A DNA stretch of 38,084 nt from Chara braunii (Eukaryota > Streptophyta > Charophyceae > Charales > Characeae), in NCBI GenBank assembly GCA_003427395.1, contig BFEA01000025.1:2026676-2064759 (forward strand). Direction: 5' to 3'. The notes below the pieces were generated by a model. The model searched no databases, had not been told where the DNA came from, and saw nothing but the letters and a program-made list of their open reading frames with translations. Shown here one piece after another: positions 1 to 9,511 of this stretch (position 1 is the first letter of the stretch; every line of letters starts with the position of its first letter). Both the position numbers and the translations under genes were made by a program.

Positions 1-960
1 AAGGAATATGGAAAGATACATAGCCATGATTTTTGTCTGCTGTGGATGTCGAGAGTAGTGCAGCGAGGCCCATTATCAATGTCCACATTTCGCGAGTAGT
101 GGAGCCAGGCCCTACACAAACCACCACGTGCCAGTGGTGGAAGAAATCGACAAAAGCAGAAAAAAAAAAGGAGAAACGGAAAAAAAGAAAAATAGAAAAA
201 AAAAAGGACATGCATAAGGACTTGCACAAAAGACAAAAGCTAAATTGGTGGTGTGTCTGGGCATGTTCTAGCGGAGGGTTCACTCTTGTTTGTTTTTTTG
301 TGCATGTGGAGAGTGGTGGAGAGAAGCTGAAGATGGGTCTCGCTCCACTACTCTAGACTCTCGAAGATTTTCGCGAGTGAGTCTAGAGCTGTCAGACTCT
401 AGAAACCACTGGAAAAGAGAACATCGCTCCACTTACTCTAGAAGGTCAAACTCAAGGCGGCCTCTCGGATGTTGGACCGCTCTTTGAGAGAGCTACACGA
501 CACGGCCAGCACGTTGCTGTCTGCCCAGACTCCAGGTGCACTCCATAAAAATGCTCAACTTTCGAAGGTCCTGGATGCCTCCCTTGAAATTCCCGCCGCT
601 GCAGGCGGGAGCTCTCGAATCGTCAAGAGTGCCACGGGAGAGGAGGTTCTGACAACTCAAGAAATGCACTTTCGTGAGTGTGTTTCATGAGGTAGTGGAG
701 CGACGACCGATTCTGGCCATTTTCGTGAGTAGACACTGACAGCTCAAGAACCCGAACTCCAGACCTGTCGTCTAGAGTAAGTGGAGCGGTGCCGTGCTCA
801 AGAAATGGGCGGTTTCTAGAGTAGTGGAGCGAGACCCGATGTCTCTGGAAGGGCGACGACCGCTCCACTACTCACCAAATCTGCGAACTGAGAATGAATC
901 GTCTCCTAGAACACTCCCAGATACATGGCCATATTTTTTTGTCTTTTATGCATGCGGTGT
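1..960. repeat. Cluster of short GAGTAGTGGAGC-type interspersed motifs with TCTAGA hairpins
   Basis: A degenerate motif related to GAGTAGTGGAGCGAGGCCC recurs in both orientations, at about 50-70, 94-112, 339-357 (reverse), 423-442 (reverse), 689-703, 768-790, 813-837 and 861-876 (reverse). TCTAGA often sits beside it. Several copies form hairpins. CTCTAGACTC at 351-360 pairs with GAGTCTAGAG at 379-388, and TCCCGCC at 591-597 pairs with GGCGGGA at 604-610. A block at 17-80 is also similar to 931-985. The short frames here (for example 33-356 and 469-690) show no domain, and nothing supports a gene. The same motif family reappears near 3.76 kb and at 32.6-33.0 kb. Confidence 0.6.
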
Positions 961-974
961 GTAGTGGAACCAGG

Positions 975-1140
975 CCCATGATCATCAAACCGACCGGCCC
1001 CGGGTAATTCAGAATTACTTCAGTAAGTATTTTGCTCGTCTGCTTCCAGTGGAGTTCGAACTCAGCACCTGGTCTGTATTTGAAATTGAACAGTACAGGG
1101 GGTGTACCAACTGTATTTCTACTATTTGGCCAGTTGGTAG
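975..1140 (-). repeat. tRNA-derived SINE-like element, copy 1
   Basis: Read on the minus strand, this holds a pol III box A-like CAGTTGGTACACCC (near 1100-1114) and a box B-like GAGTTCGAACTCC (near 1050-1062). A body follows with ATTACCCGGGGCCGGTCGG and TTTGATGATCAT. The same order (box A, about 30-45 bases, box B, about 20-30 bases, GGGGCC body) occurs at 9345-9471 on the plus strand. This pattern is typical of tRNA-derived SINEs. The head does not fold as a functional tRNA. No flanking target-site duplication was established. Confidence 0.6.
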
Positions 1141-2300
1141 CTGGTGCGTTTGCCTTTGGCTTACCCTTTTTTTTCCCTTTTTTTTGTGGCAGAAACCGAG
1201 AAGGCTCAGCGTCCTTATGGTTGCCATAGCCCTCCTTCGTCGTTTCGTCTCATCCCTGCCTCTGAGGCGCGGCTTCGAGTTTCCTATTGGTTTTGTTAAC
1301 AAGCAGATCCTTATGGTCCTGGCTCCATTCTATTCTGGAGAGCATCACAGTCTGGTTCCGTTTTCCTCGGTGGGATTTCCAGGATCCCGGCCTCAATCTT
1401 CTTATTGCTAAAAAAAAAAAAAAAAACTTGTGGTTTCACGGTAACTTTAACCCATTTTATCGACACATGTGCCTGACCTGTTTTTCAGCAGATATATCCT
1501 CTGGCTAGGACCCCCGTCAGACACTTGGCAGAACAGAAATATTATAAAGAAAAAAGCTAAAAAAAATATAAAAAAACTGATTGTATGATGTGTAACAAGC
1601 ACTTTCGTGAAAAGTAGAGATTTCTGGAAAACTGGCCCCAATTCGAAAGCTTTACGGGAATTTTTTAGAAAAAAACAGTTTTCAAGGTTCTCACACAAGA
1701 CCTGTATTTTCGGTCAGGTAACGGAACAGACAAGCAAATATGGAAAGGGCAAAACAACATGCTTAGGCAGGGCAAATGCGGATTGCATCAACGCAGCGCG
1801 CTAGGGCGTCGCTTCTGGCGGCGCTTGGGCTACGGGGGAGCGCGCATAGCCCAAACTTGTAGTCGGGGGTGGCGGAGGCGAGAAGGGAAGATGGGCGCGA
1901 GGGCGTCGGGGGGTATCGCCTTGGGGGGGCACAGCCATGCCCCTGCCATAGCCCGGTCTCGGTCGACTTAGGTCGGCAATCCTGTGCTGATCATGGGTGG
2001 ATGGGGACAGATGTGAGGTGGTTGGCCGGGCGGGATCTGAGCGTCGTCTCATACCAGAATTATCACCTAGTCAGGGGCTTTGCCCACTGATTATAGATAC
2101 AGAAACCTAATGACTGCAGAAGATGGACATGTCGATTGTTGGACTTGCGGGGAGGTACGGAGCAGTGGAGAGGCGACGGGAAGCTGCAAGGACGAGAGGA
2201 TTGGCAAGTGCGCGTACAGATACCTGGCTCTATCACTTGGTGAAGGGGTAACCGTCCCTCCCCCTTTTTCGCTGGGAGTGCCGAACAAGACAAGATGATT
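1141..2300. other. Unassigned intergenic stretch
   Basis: T-rich and A-rich runs (poly-A at 1410-1427) give way to a G-rich segment at 1800-2060. The open frames here (1049-1411 plus, 1447-1698 minus, 1759-1971 plus, 1801-2052 minus) overlap one another on both strands and show no recognisable domain or codon pattern. I annotate no gene. Confidence 0.5.
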
Positions 2301-2660
2301 GTTCAATGGCCGTGGATATCCTTCTGTAGAATTTGTAGAATTGTAGCGCTGGAATTAGCTATCGTGTTGGGAATTTACCTAGCTACGAGAATGGTTGTGA
2401 CTTTAGTAATTCATTGGGTAGATTTTGTATCCTGTAATTTCGTTTGTTGAACTTGTGCACTGGGTTTGTTTAGTTTGCTTCTAACTGGTGTTGTAAAATC
2501 GGGTTGCTTAGCTTGCGTGGTTTTAATAGGAGAATTGCAATTTCAGTGCTTAGGAATTGGTGGTGACTGTCGAGTGATTACAGGATACTAATTGGAACAT
2601 TGGAAAAATGAAAACAGAGATTAGTTGGAAGCTCAGTAGCATTAGAATTGAACTTTTTGA
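2300..2660. other. T/G-rich intron-like DNA
   Basis: The plus strand is T- and G-rich with frequent stops in all frames, as in plant introns or long leader introns. No splice pair could be assigned with confidence. Confidence 0.3.
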
Positions 2661-2662
2661 AT

Positions 2663-2834
2663 TGTGCTTGGTTCTTAATGGTTGGTTAGTAGTAGTTACG
2701 GTTTGAGTAATCTCAATTCGTGCTCGTTTCTTAATGGTTGGGTACTGGTAGTTAGGGTTTGCGTAAATCTTTGATTGATTCTGGCTTTGTTAGTAGTAGC
2801 TAGGGTTTGAGTTGTTTTCATTGAATTCTGGCTG
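2663..2834 (+). repeat. Three diverged tandem units of about 58 bp with telo-box-like motifs
   Basis: The phrase TTCTTAATGGTTGG, a tagtagtag-type stretch, then TAGGGTTTG and TTGATT/TCTGGC recurs near 2670, 2730 and 2787. TAGGGTTT at 2753-2760 and 2801-2808 matches the plant telo-box (AAACCCTA on the other strand), which is common near plant transcription starts. That role is an inference here, because no adjoining gene was found. Confidence 0.5.
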
Positions 2835-2949
2835 CAGTCGGGGATGGGATTAGTCAGGCGTGCTTTTCCCAGCCTCATATGGCTGCAGTTCATATGTAAG
2901 GGACGCTGGACCCGTTTTCCAGCATATAATGGAATGGTCGAAGTTCTGT

Positions 2950-2975
2950 AAAAAAAAAAAAAAAAAAAAAAAAAA
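2950..2975 (+). repeat. Poly-A tract of 26 bases
   Basis: A pure A run. It could be a retroposon tail or a mononucleotide microsatellite. No element was recognised upstream of it. Confidence 0.8.
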
Positions 2976-3134
2976 GAGCAAGCAAATATTTCAGTAGCGC
3001 AAGTCAAATATGGAAGAATGAAAAGACAGTTCGACAAATAACAGCAAGCAAAATGGAGAGCCTGCCAGCCTTAGCACCTGCCATCTCATACAATAGGACG
3101 TCGGTTTCTAATAAGGCAGCCTAGCCCTAATTTC

Positions 3135-3385
3135 CCTCAGGCAACAATTCCAAGTACGTAATGGAACTGCTTTGCGAGCCTGCCGTCTTCACCCGAATAA
3201 TGGAATGCCCGGTAATCATTGCGGTATCTGGACTGAAAGTTGCACCAAATACAGGTATAATGACCGGTAGCCTTGATCGCCTTCTCACAACGAAGATCAA
3301 TCTCCACAGCCAGCACTTGCTCTTGGAGAGGAGTGTAATAACAACTGTCGTCCCTGACTGCAAGAAAAGCATCTAGAATGTACAA
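3135..3385 (-). pseudogene. Possible decayed exon, unidentified protein
   Basis: The minus strand is open for 82 codons. It includes a stretch with ordinary protein-like composition (Glu-Gln-Val-Leu-Ala-Val-Glu-Ile-Asp, then Cys-rich and aromatic residues) and is preceded by a good acceptor-like TTTCTTGCAG. The other two candidate frames over the same bases (3127-3372 minus and 3161-3376 plus) are also open, so which frame, if any, was coding is undecided. It lies on the same strand as the better exon-like segment at 3960-4270. No family was recognised. Chance openness over 240 bases is a real alternative. Confidence 0.25.
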
Positions 3386-3516
3386 GTCGTTGGGTTATGG
3401 AGAACTTCCCGATGAGCCACTCCTCTCACATCGGGAGGGGTTTCTGATATCTACACAGCATCTCGTTGTCTGTAGCAAACGCATACTTCGGCGGGAGAGG
3501 TTTCTGATGAGTCGCT

Positions 3517-3584
3517 ATAAATGACAAAGGGCCTCACTAGAAATGACAAAGGGCCTTCCTACAAATGATAAAGGGCCTCACTCC
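3517..3584 (+). repeat. Three tandem copies of an AAATGACAAAGGGCCT unit, about 26 bp
   Basis: Consecutive near-copies of AAATGACAAAGGGCCTCACT begin at about 3519, 3541 and 3563. An inverted copy (AGTGAGGCCCTTTGTCATTT) lies at about 3771-3790 next to a GTAGTGGAG motif. The two can pair to form a stem with a loop of about 190 bases. Confidence 0.7.
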
Positions 3585-3959
3585 CAATGAGTCACTACAT
3601 TGCGCGTCCCCAGCAGGTCAACCTTGAATCCGAGTCGTTAAACTGAAGCTGGTGGGGTTCTCTAGTTCCAGTGTCACTATGGAAACCCCCAAAACAAGAT
3701 GGGACCAGCAGGTAGGTAGTATGATTAAGTTCTAGAAAGCGTCCAAATGCATGTGGAGTGTTGTGTAGTGGAGTGAGGCCCTTTGTCATTTGTCGATCTG
3801 GCTAGACACGTTCGAGGATCGACTGTAGATTCAGGAGGGCAGCAAGAACAACGAGATGGGGAGCCATCGAGATACCCCAGTCCACCCTACAATGCAATAA
3901 TTTGAAAATGTAGATTTAGAATCACCAAACATTTGAGTAGAGCAGAGGCCCCAGCAAGA

Positions 3960-4270
3960 ACCCTGTATGAAGAACAGGTAACCTGCTTCAAGTTCTCAGG
4001 ATTAACCTCTATCTTATGCTTTGTGAAGCGTTCCCTAACATCCACAGTGTCATCTGCACCATAGGCGCAAAGGAAGTCCAAGTTGCTGAGGGCGAAGGGA
4101 ACCTGTCCTCCAGTTTGGCACTCAGCTGGAGCATGTCACAGGATAATACCTTGACACTCCCTTCGTAGCCCTCCCGCTCAATCAAAGTCCACTCTGCAAA
4201 GAAAACCGAAGGATCTTGTGAGGCAGTTGCCTGCTCAACTTGCTGTGAAACGTTGCCATTGTCCCTCTAG
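3960..4270 (-). pseudogene. Exon-like coding relic with a frameshift, unidentified protein
   Basis: From about 4270 to 4095 one minus-strand frame reads as a convincing polar protein segment (ending near Leu-Ser-Ala-Lys-Leu-Glu, about 50 residues). From about 4110 to 3975 the continuation lies in a second frame (starting Val-Pro-Phe-Ala-Leu, through Phe-Leu-Cys-Ala-Tyr-Gly-Ala-Asp-Asp, to Glu-Asn-Leu-Lys-Gln, about 42 residues) and ends at a donor-like CAG/GTTACC. The join fits a single-base indel, or a small intron ending in ACAG. The first frame is bounded upstream by a stop or by an acceptor-like CCTAG. I do not recognise the family. The composition is unlike the low-complexity frames nearby, so a decayed gene or captured exon is the best reading. 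Confidence 0.4.
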
Positions 4271-4539
4271 GCCCCTGCCACCTAGTGCCTTCTTCCTCTT
4301 CTACAAAGGCTGCTGCTGCGTCGACCCTGGGGAGGGTGCAAGACCTTGCCTGGGCGCAACCATATTGACGTTTGGAAGAAGGAAGGGTTGCCGAAGGGAC
4401 CAACCCCTCTGGAGGTGGGCAAGCCCCACCAGCGCGGTCGGTTTCCTCTAACAGCATCTTACAGGTGACGAGAGACTGCTGGTTGACAACAGCGCTAGCA
4501 ACACGAACCCGTGACGAGGGAGGGGCGCACGAGAGGCCA

Positions 4540-4867
4540 TAGGCCCCGACATCACCCCCACCTCCACTTCCCCCCCTCTCTCTACCATCTACCTTGTCGC
4601 CACCGCGATCTCTGTCGCCGATGCTATTTCCCTTGTTACCACCGGCTCCACCCCCAAGATCGCCCATCGCCGCCTCCATCTCCCCCGCCGCCGCCATCTC
4701 CCCGCCTACCTCTGCGATCTTTTTCTCTGCCATCGCTCCTGTTACCGCACCCATCATCTCCCTGTTTGTCACCGCCATCTCCCCTATGGCTGCCACCATC
4801 TCCGCCGCAATGTCATCTCCACTGCCATCATCTCCCCCACTGCCGCCACCATCTTCTCCTCTACCGC
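4540..4867 (+). repeat. CCGCCATCTCCC-type pyrimidine-rich minisatellite outside the foldback arm
   Basis: Degenerate units of about 12-18 bases built on CCGCCATCTCCCC make the plus strand pyrimidine-rich. Translations give Pro/Ser/His-rich or, on the complement, Gly/Glu/Met/Ala-rich low-complexity frames (for example 4182-4919 minus), which are not treated as genes. This block resembles the repeats in the foldback arm that follows but has no visible partner beyond 7570. Confidence 0.65.
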
Positions 4868-4914
4868 CATCTCCCCCTCTGCCTCCGCCATCTTCCCTGT
4901 TGCCGCCCCCATGA

Positions 4915-5055
4915 TTCAATTACGTAATCGAGTCTCGCTTGCCTCCGATTACGTAATCAAATCGGTTGCGTAATCGAATCAATTATGTAATCGATTCGAT
5001 TACATAATCGAGTCGATTATGCAATCGATTCAATTACGCAATCGAATCGGGTACA
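4915..5055. repeat. Array of CGATTACGTAATCG palindromic motifs (left outer block)
   Basis: Seven or eight consecutive variants of CGATTACGTAATCG (itself a perfect 14-base palindrome), mostly separated by only a few bases, with variants such as TTATGTAA, TTACATAA and TTACGCAA. TTACGTAA resembles bZIP-type binding sites. That function is only an inference. Confidence 0.7.
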
Positions 5056-5870
5056 GGGAAGGCAGAGGCAGGGGCGATGGCGGCGGTGGGGTTGGAGATG
5101 GCAACAGCGGGGCAGATGTTGGCAGGGGCAAGGGAAGAGGCGGGCGAGGAGAAGATAGCAGCGGTAGGGAAGATAGCGGTGGCGGGGATTCTCGCTGCCA
5201 CCACGATCTTCCTCACCGCTGCTATCTCCCGCTCCACCTCCACCGTTTCCCCCGCCACCATCTCTCCAATCACCTACATAATCTTCCCCGCCGCCAACAT
5301 CTCCCCTTTCGCTCCAGCGTCTCCTGGTCCACCATCTCCCACTTCGCCTCCGCCTTCTCTGCCCCTGCTGCCATGGCAATAGCGGGGCAGATGGCGGAGA
5401 GGAAGATGGCGGAGGAGGAGGGTTAGATGGGAGAGGTGGAGACGCCGGATGCAGAGGGGGAGATGAAAGCAGTGGGGAAGCTGGTGGTGGAGGTGGGGGA
5501 GATGGCAGTGATTGGGGAGATGGAAGCGGCAGGGGAGGTTGGCGGCGGTGGGGGAGGTTGGGGGCAGCGGCGGAGAAGACGGCAGAGATGGCGGAGATGG
5601 CTGCGGCATCTCAATCCCCCCCGCGGCTGCCTCCATTTTCCCTGTCGACACCTCCATCCTCCCTGCCTCCGCCATCTCCCCAACACTACCGCCATTTTCC
5701 CCGTCTCTACCACCATCTTCCTCTCCGCAGCCATCTCCCACTATGCTGCCGTCATCTTCCCTGCCTCCACCATATTTCCGTGTGCCGCCGCCATCCCCCC
5801 CCTTGTCGTCATCTCACCCTTTGCGGCAGCAACGGGGGAGACAGTGGTGGCAGGGGAGATGGTTTGTTTG
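5056..5870. repeat. Strand-switching CCGCCATCTCCC minisatellite, left arm
   Basis: Purine blocks (GGGGAGATGGCGG type; about 5056-5205, 5370-5610, 5830-5863) alternate with pyrimidine blocks (5210-5370, 5610-5830). The whole forms part of the left foldback arm. Several long frames cross it, for example 5427-5984 and 5274-5741, but their translations are Gly/Glu/Met/Ala or Pro/Ser/Leu low complexity on both strands. I reject them as genes. Confidence 0.7.
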
Positions 5871-6560
5871 TGTGTGTGTGTGTCTATGTCATCGCCACAT
5901 GGCTCGACTTTACACCACTGTTCGGAAATGAATCAATTACGTAATCGATTTCAATTTGCAGCAGGCAAAAAAATGCGTGTGTAGAAATGAAATCGATTAT
6001 GTAATCGATTGTATTTCAGCATATGCCAAATAGAATCAATTACGTAATCGATTTTGCTTTTGCACAGGCAGGAAAGGGGGAAAAGAAACTCAAAAAAATC
6101 TGAACAAAATATATGTTGTGCAGCATCCCAATACAAGCAACATTTGCCTGTGCGCCATCCAAAATTTCTCACTCAATCTTAAGGGGGGGGAAAAAACGGA
6201 AAACAAAAAACGCAGGTTTGAGGAGAGGTTTCTCGGACTTTCTCCCTGTCGTTTGTTTTTCGGTTTTTGTTTTTTCCCAGGATTTGAATACAAATTTCGG
6301 GATGGTGCTCAGGCAAATCTTGCTTGCATTGGGACGCTGCACAACAGTTGTTTTTCTCAGATTTTTACACTTTTTTTTTTTTTTTTTTTTTTGCCTGTGC
6401 AAAAATAGAATTGATTACATCGAATTCTATTTGGCATATGCTGAAAAACAATCGATTACATTTCTATGCACGCGTTTTTTGCCTTTTGTGAAAACGAAAT
6501 TGATTACATAATCGATGTCTTTCCGCCACGTGGCGCAAAGCCGGGCCCTGTGGCGATGAC
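5871..6560. repeat. Core of the palindrome: GT/AC runs, ATTACGTAAT motifs and A-rich centre
   Basis: This is the best-conserved part of the inverted repeat. It has GT repeats then ATGTCATCGCC on the left, and the mirrored GGCGATGACAT then AC repeats on the right. ATTACGTAATCGATT variants lie near 5934, 5989 and 6031, mirrored near 6500, 6452 and 6411. The shared AGCATATGCCAAATAGAAT stretch lies at 6018-6036 and 6424-6442. The centre holds a G8 run (6183-6190) and the right arm a T22 run (6371-6392). Confidence 0.7.
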
Positions 6561-6579
6561 ATACACACACACACACAGC

Positions 6580-7466
6580 ATCTCCCCCGCCGCTGCCATC
6601 TCCCCCTAAGCCATCTCCCTGATGCCGTCGTGCCATCTCCCCCTCCGCCTCTGCCATTTCCCCCCCCCGCCTCAGCCATCTCCCCCGCCACCTCAGCCAT
6701 CTCCCCTGCTGCCGCCATCTCCCCCGTCGCCACCGCGAAGGGTGAAATGACGGTGGCACCGAGAAAGATGGCCGAGGCAGGGAAGATGACGGGTGTGTAG
6801 GGGGAGATGGCGGTCGAGGGGAAGATGGCGCAGACATGGGGGAAATGGCGGCAGTGTTGGGGAGATGGCGGCGGCGATGGAGGAAATGGAGGCGGCGGCA
6901 GAGGAAACAGAGGCGCCACGGCCATCTCCTCCATCTTTGCCATCCCCCCCTGCAACCATCTTCCCCGCCGCCACCTCCTTCTCCCTCGCCGCCATCCTTC
7001 CCCGCCGCCTCCATCTCCCCAGCCGCTGCCATCTCCCCCGACTCCACCGCCAAGATCCGCCATTTTCCCCACTGCTTCCATCCCCTCCTCTGCCCCCACC
7101 ATCTTCCTCGCTGCCGCCATTTGCCCCGCCACCACTATGGCAGCGGCGGCAGGGAAAATGGTGGAGGCGAATAGGGAGATGGCGGAGGGGGAAACACCGG
7201 AGCAAATGGGGAGATGGTGGCAGCGGCGAAGATGACATAGGTGGAGGGAGGGATGGCGGAGCAGGAGATTGTGGAGGCGGAGCGGGAGATTGTGGTGGCG
7301 GGGAAGATCGTGGCAGCAACAAGGGTTCCCCCTCCCCGCTATCTTTCCCACCACTATTATCTCCTCCTCCGCCGCCGCCATCTCCCCTTCCACTGCGGCC
7401 ATCTACCCGGCCGCTGACATCTCCCCTCCCACCGCCGCCTCTCCCCTATCTCTGCCATCTTCCCCG
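6580..7466. repeat. Strand-switching CCGCCATCTCCC minisatellite, right arm
   Basis: Pyrimidine (about 6580-6735), purine (6736-6930), pyrimidine (6931-7135), purine (7136-7318) and pyrimidine (7319-7466) blocks mirror the left arm. Overlapping long frames on both strands (6464-7402 minus, 6793-7515 plus) are low-complexity by-products. Confidence 0.7.
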
Positions 7467-7520
7467 TAATCAAATCGATTATGTAATCAAACGTAAGAGA
7501 GACTCAATTACGTAACCGAA
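7467..7520. repeat. Palindromic ATTACGTAAT motif block (right outer block)
   Basis: Three variants (GTAATCAAATCGATTATGTAA and CAATTACGTAACCG types) mirror the array at 4915-4975 of the left arm, including the intervening GAGTCTC/GAGACTC. Confidence 0.6.
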
Positions 7521-7569
7521 TGATGGGGGCGCCGACAGGGAAGATGGCGGAGGCGGAGGGGGTAGCGGA

Positions 7570-8110
7570 CGATCTGCGTTTTTATGCTTCTGCGGCGAGA
7601 GGTTTGATGGTGGCATTTCAGGATTGGCTCCTTTGCTCTTGTGCCCTTTGCACAATTCGAACAGTGAAAGGTTGTAAATAAATAAAAATATGCTACAATA
7701 ATTGTCCCTGGGAAAACAGGCAGTGAGCCATGTCTTTCCATTTCCTCGTGTATGTTGTCTGCTGGGGGTTCATCCATCGTTCCAACCATACTGATGGATG
7801 TCCTCCAGAGTTTTTGAATACCTATTTTTCTGCTGATGTTTGTCTCCTAAGCTTCTATTGTTTCCCGAAAACATGCTTTTAGTTGTGTTGTAGTGACACA
7901 AAAGTCATAGGTCTGTGTTTTGCTGAAAACTAGGTTTTGGAAAAAGGGCTGCACTATTTTGCAAACTGGACATTTGTCTTGGTCCAGGTTTCACCAAGTG
8001 CTTGTTGTGTATCTACCGTAGGAGAAAAAGTGCATGGAGCCCAATTATGGAGGCATTGGTGTGAAGTTCTTTTGCTCCTTGAATGTTAGCTTCCAGTGGT
8101 AATGGGTTTG
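7570..8110. other. Unassigned stretch right of the foldback element
   Basis: On the minus strand an open frame (7508-7789) starts with Met-Val-Gly-Thr-Met-Asp and is partly protein-like until it enters the repeat. It has no recognised domain. The rest is unstructured T-rich DNA. Confidence 0.25.
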
Positions 8111-8600
8111 TGCTGGCTTAAACCACCAACACCCTTCACAGGCGAAGTCTAAATCGAAGTTATAACCTGTAGCGCAGTCTTCGGAGGCCGGGTGCCACCA
8201 CCGGACCAAAATGGCTGGCGGCACCAGCCAAAACAAAAGAAAAAAGGTCAAGCTGGAGCTTAGGCATTGACAGGCAAAGCTTGGCGCACAATTCTACTCT
8301 GCCCCGGCAAAAAGACGCTGGGAGGTAGTAGTGGTTTACACTGCCAGTACACGGCCCCATGCCTCACGCCTACCAGACCACAATGGCTGGTGTAGCGCCA
8401 GCGAAAACAGAAAAAAAGTGTGCCGCCGGCGGTTCGGCAAAGCTTGGCACGCAGTTTAGCACCTCCAGGCCCTGGTGTACTGGTGGTTTAAACCACCAGT
8501 GCTCCACCAGGCGACATGCGAGGATGTCCTAGTTAACATTGTATCGCGAAAAGGCTCGGCCTACCTGACCGAAAATGCTGGCAGTGTCCAGTAGGTCATT
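8110..8600 (+). repeat. Tandem cluster of a TTTAAACCACC / GGACCAAAATGGCTGG / GGCAAAGCTTGGC repeat
   Basis: Related units start near 8113, 8328 and 8482. Each begins with a TTTAAACCACCAGT-like phrase and is followed by ACCAAAATGGCTGGCGGC, an A-rich run, then GGCAAAGCTTGGCACGCAG. More diverged copies occur at 9512-9700 and near 10255-10310. ORFs across it are not supported as genes. The family is unknown to me. The A-rich internal run and unit length suggest a small non-autonomous element. Confidence 0.6.
8471..8511. repeat. Cruciform-type palindrome
   Basis: Bases 8479-8500 are a perfect 22-base palindrome centred on TTTAAA (arms ACTGGTGGTTT and its complement). Beyond it, CCTGGTG at 8471-8477 pairs with CACCAGG at 8505-8511, giving about 18 paired bases in total. 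Confidence 0.8.
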
Positions 8601-9344
8601 GTCTGCGGCAGGTTGGTGTTTGGGGGTGGGCATAATCACCGATGGGAAAGAAGAGGCCTGGAGGTAATTATGGTGAACCCGAGCGAACTTGGGTCAGGTG
8701 CATACAAAACTGTCCTCTCAAGACTTCGAGTGGAGTGCAAATGCTGCTCCCCACGAATATTAGAGCCTCTGTATACGCAGAAAGAAAAAAAGAAAAAAAA
8801 GAAACAGAGACTGCAAGTGTGCCCCAGCCCTGAACACCAACCTTGACCCCGTGGCCTCCAACCCTTTTTCACAATCGCCATTGTCCCGGCCATATCGACA
8901 AAGCTCTGCTCCTGTACCTGATTGATATTCCGAGGGAATACATTTGAAAAAAAAAGGAGAAAGTTACGGTGCAGTCAGGGTTTGAGTTTGAAAATGCACT
9001 TCAGGCAAAAGGCCTGAAAATGTTGAACGTATACAAGCTAGGTTTCGGGTCTGGTAGGGTCACTTGGGGGGGTGTTATGTTCAGGGGAAGGCTTGAAGTA
9101 CATTGTCAAACTGTTTGCGTGACTGCGCCATAGTTACATCCCCCCCCCAAAAAGTGTCTCCTCTTAGATCCAGAAGTAGAAACCCTGAATGAAGTCCTTG
9201 TGAGCTAAGACATGTCCTTTTGTGGGGATGGTACCTGGACAGGCCATTTAAGTTTGGAAAATGCAGGAAATAACCCCTTCAAAATTCACCGGGATCATGT
9301 CCTTTGGGACATCCCTTAAAATTGGAATGATAGTATTATGATAC
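8601..9344. other. Unassigned stretch
   Basis: No gene-like frame. Short A-rich (8777-8802, 8947-8958) and C-rich (9138-9147) runs are the only notable features. Confidence 0.4.
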
Positions 9345-9471
9345 CAATGGGTCTAGCTCAGTTGGTACACCCATGAACTGTTGAAAAATACAGACTTCAG
9401 TTCGAATCCCAACCAACTCACATGAGCAAGTAAGTCTGAATTTACCTGGGGCCAGTCAGTTTGAAGATGAT
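9345..9471 (+). repeat. tRNA-derived SINE-like element, copy 2
   Basis: Box A TAGCTCAGTTGGTA at 9354-9367 and box B GTTCGAATCCC at 9400-9410 have tRNA-like spacing, followed by CTGAATTTACCTGGGGCC and CAGTTTGAAGATGAT. Copy 1 at 975-1140 shares this order. The acceptor stem (9347-9353 against the bases after the T arm) and the T stem do not pair properly, so it is not a functional tRNA gene. Confidence 0.65.
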
Positions 9472-9511
9472 AGCTGAACGCCATCGCCCTTGTCGACCAT
9501 CTCTACCTTTC

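Larger units (their letters stand above)
4868..7566. mobile_element. Foldback-like element: 2.7-kb near-complete imperfect palindrome
   Basis: The left arm (about 4868-6217) is collinear with the reverse complement of the right arm (about 6240-7566). The centre is near 6230 and the loop is at most a few tens of bases. Matching anchors have nearly constant coordinate sums: CCCCCATGATT 4906 with 7529, ATGTCATCGCC 5886 with 6562, a 21-base perfect match 6016 with 6444, TTGTGCAGC 6116 with 6344 (sums 12435-12460). The arms are largely minisatellite and palindromic-motif arrays. Long inverted repeats made of internal subrepeats are the hallmark of Foldback-type elements. No transposase frame or target-site duplication was identified, so mobility is inferred. 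A palindromic duplication by another route is the alternative. Confidence 0.7.

Noticed and set aside
3484-3540. Hammerhead ribozyme around CTGATGAGTC
   Set aside because: CTGATGA is followed by a possible GTC/GAC stem, but the required GAA after stem II is absent and no consistent stems I and III were found.
4182-7515. Long overlapping frames of up to 312 codons on both strands
   Set aside because: All translate minisatellite into Gly/Glu/Met/Ala or Pro/Ser/Leu low complexity and occur on both strands over the same bases.
9347-9420. Functional tRNA gene
   Set aside because: Box A and B are good, but the acceptor and T stems do not pair. The sequence is better explained as a SINE head.
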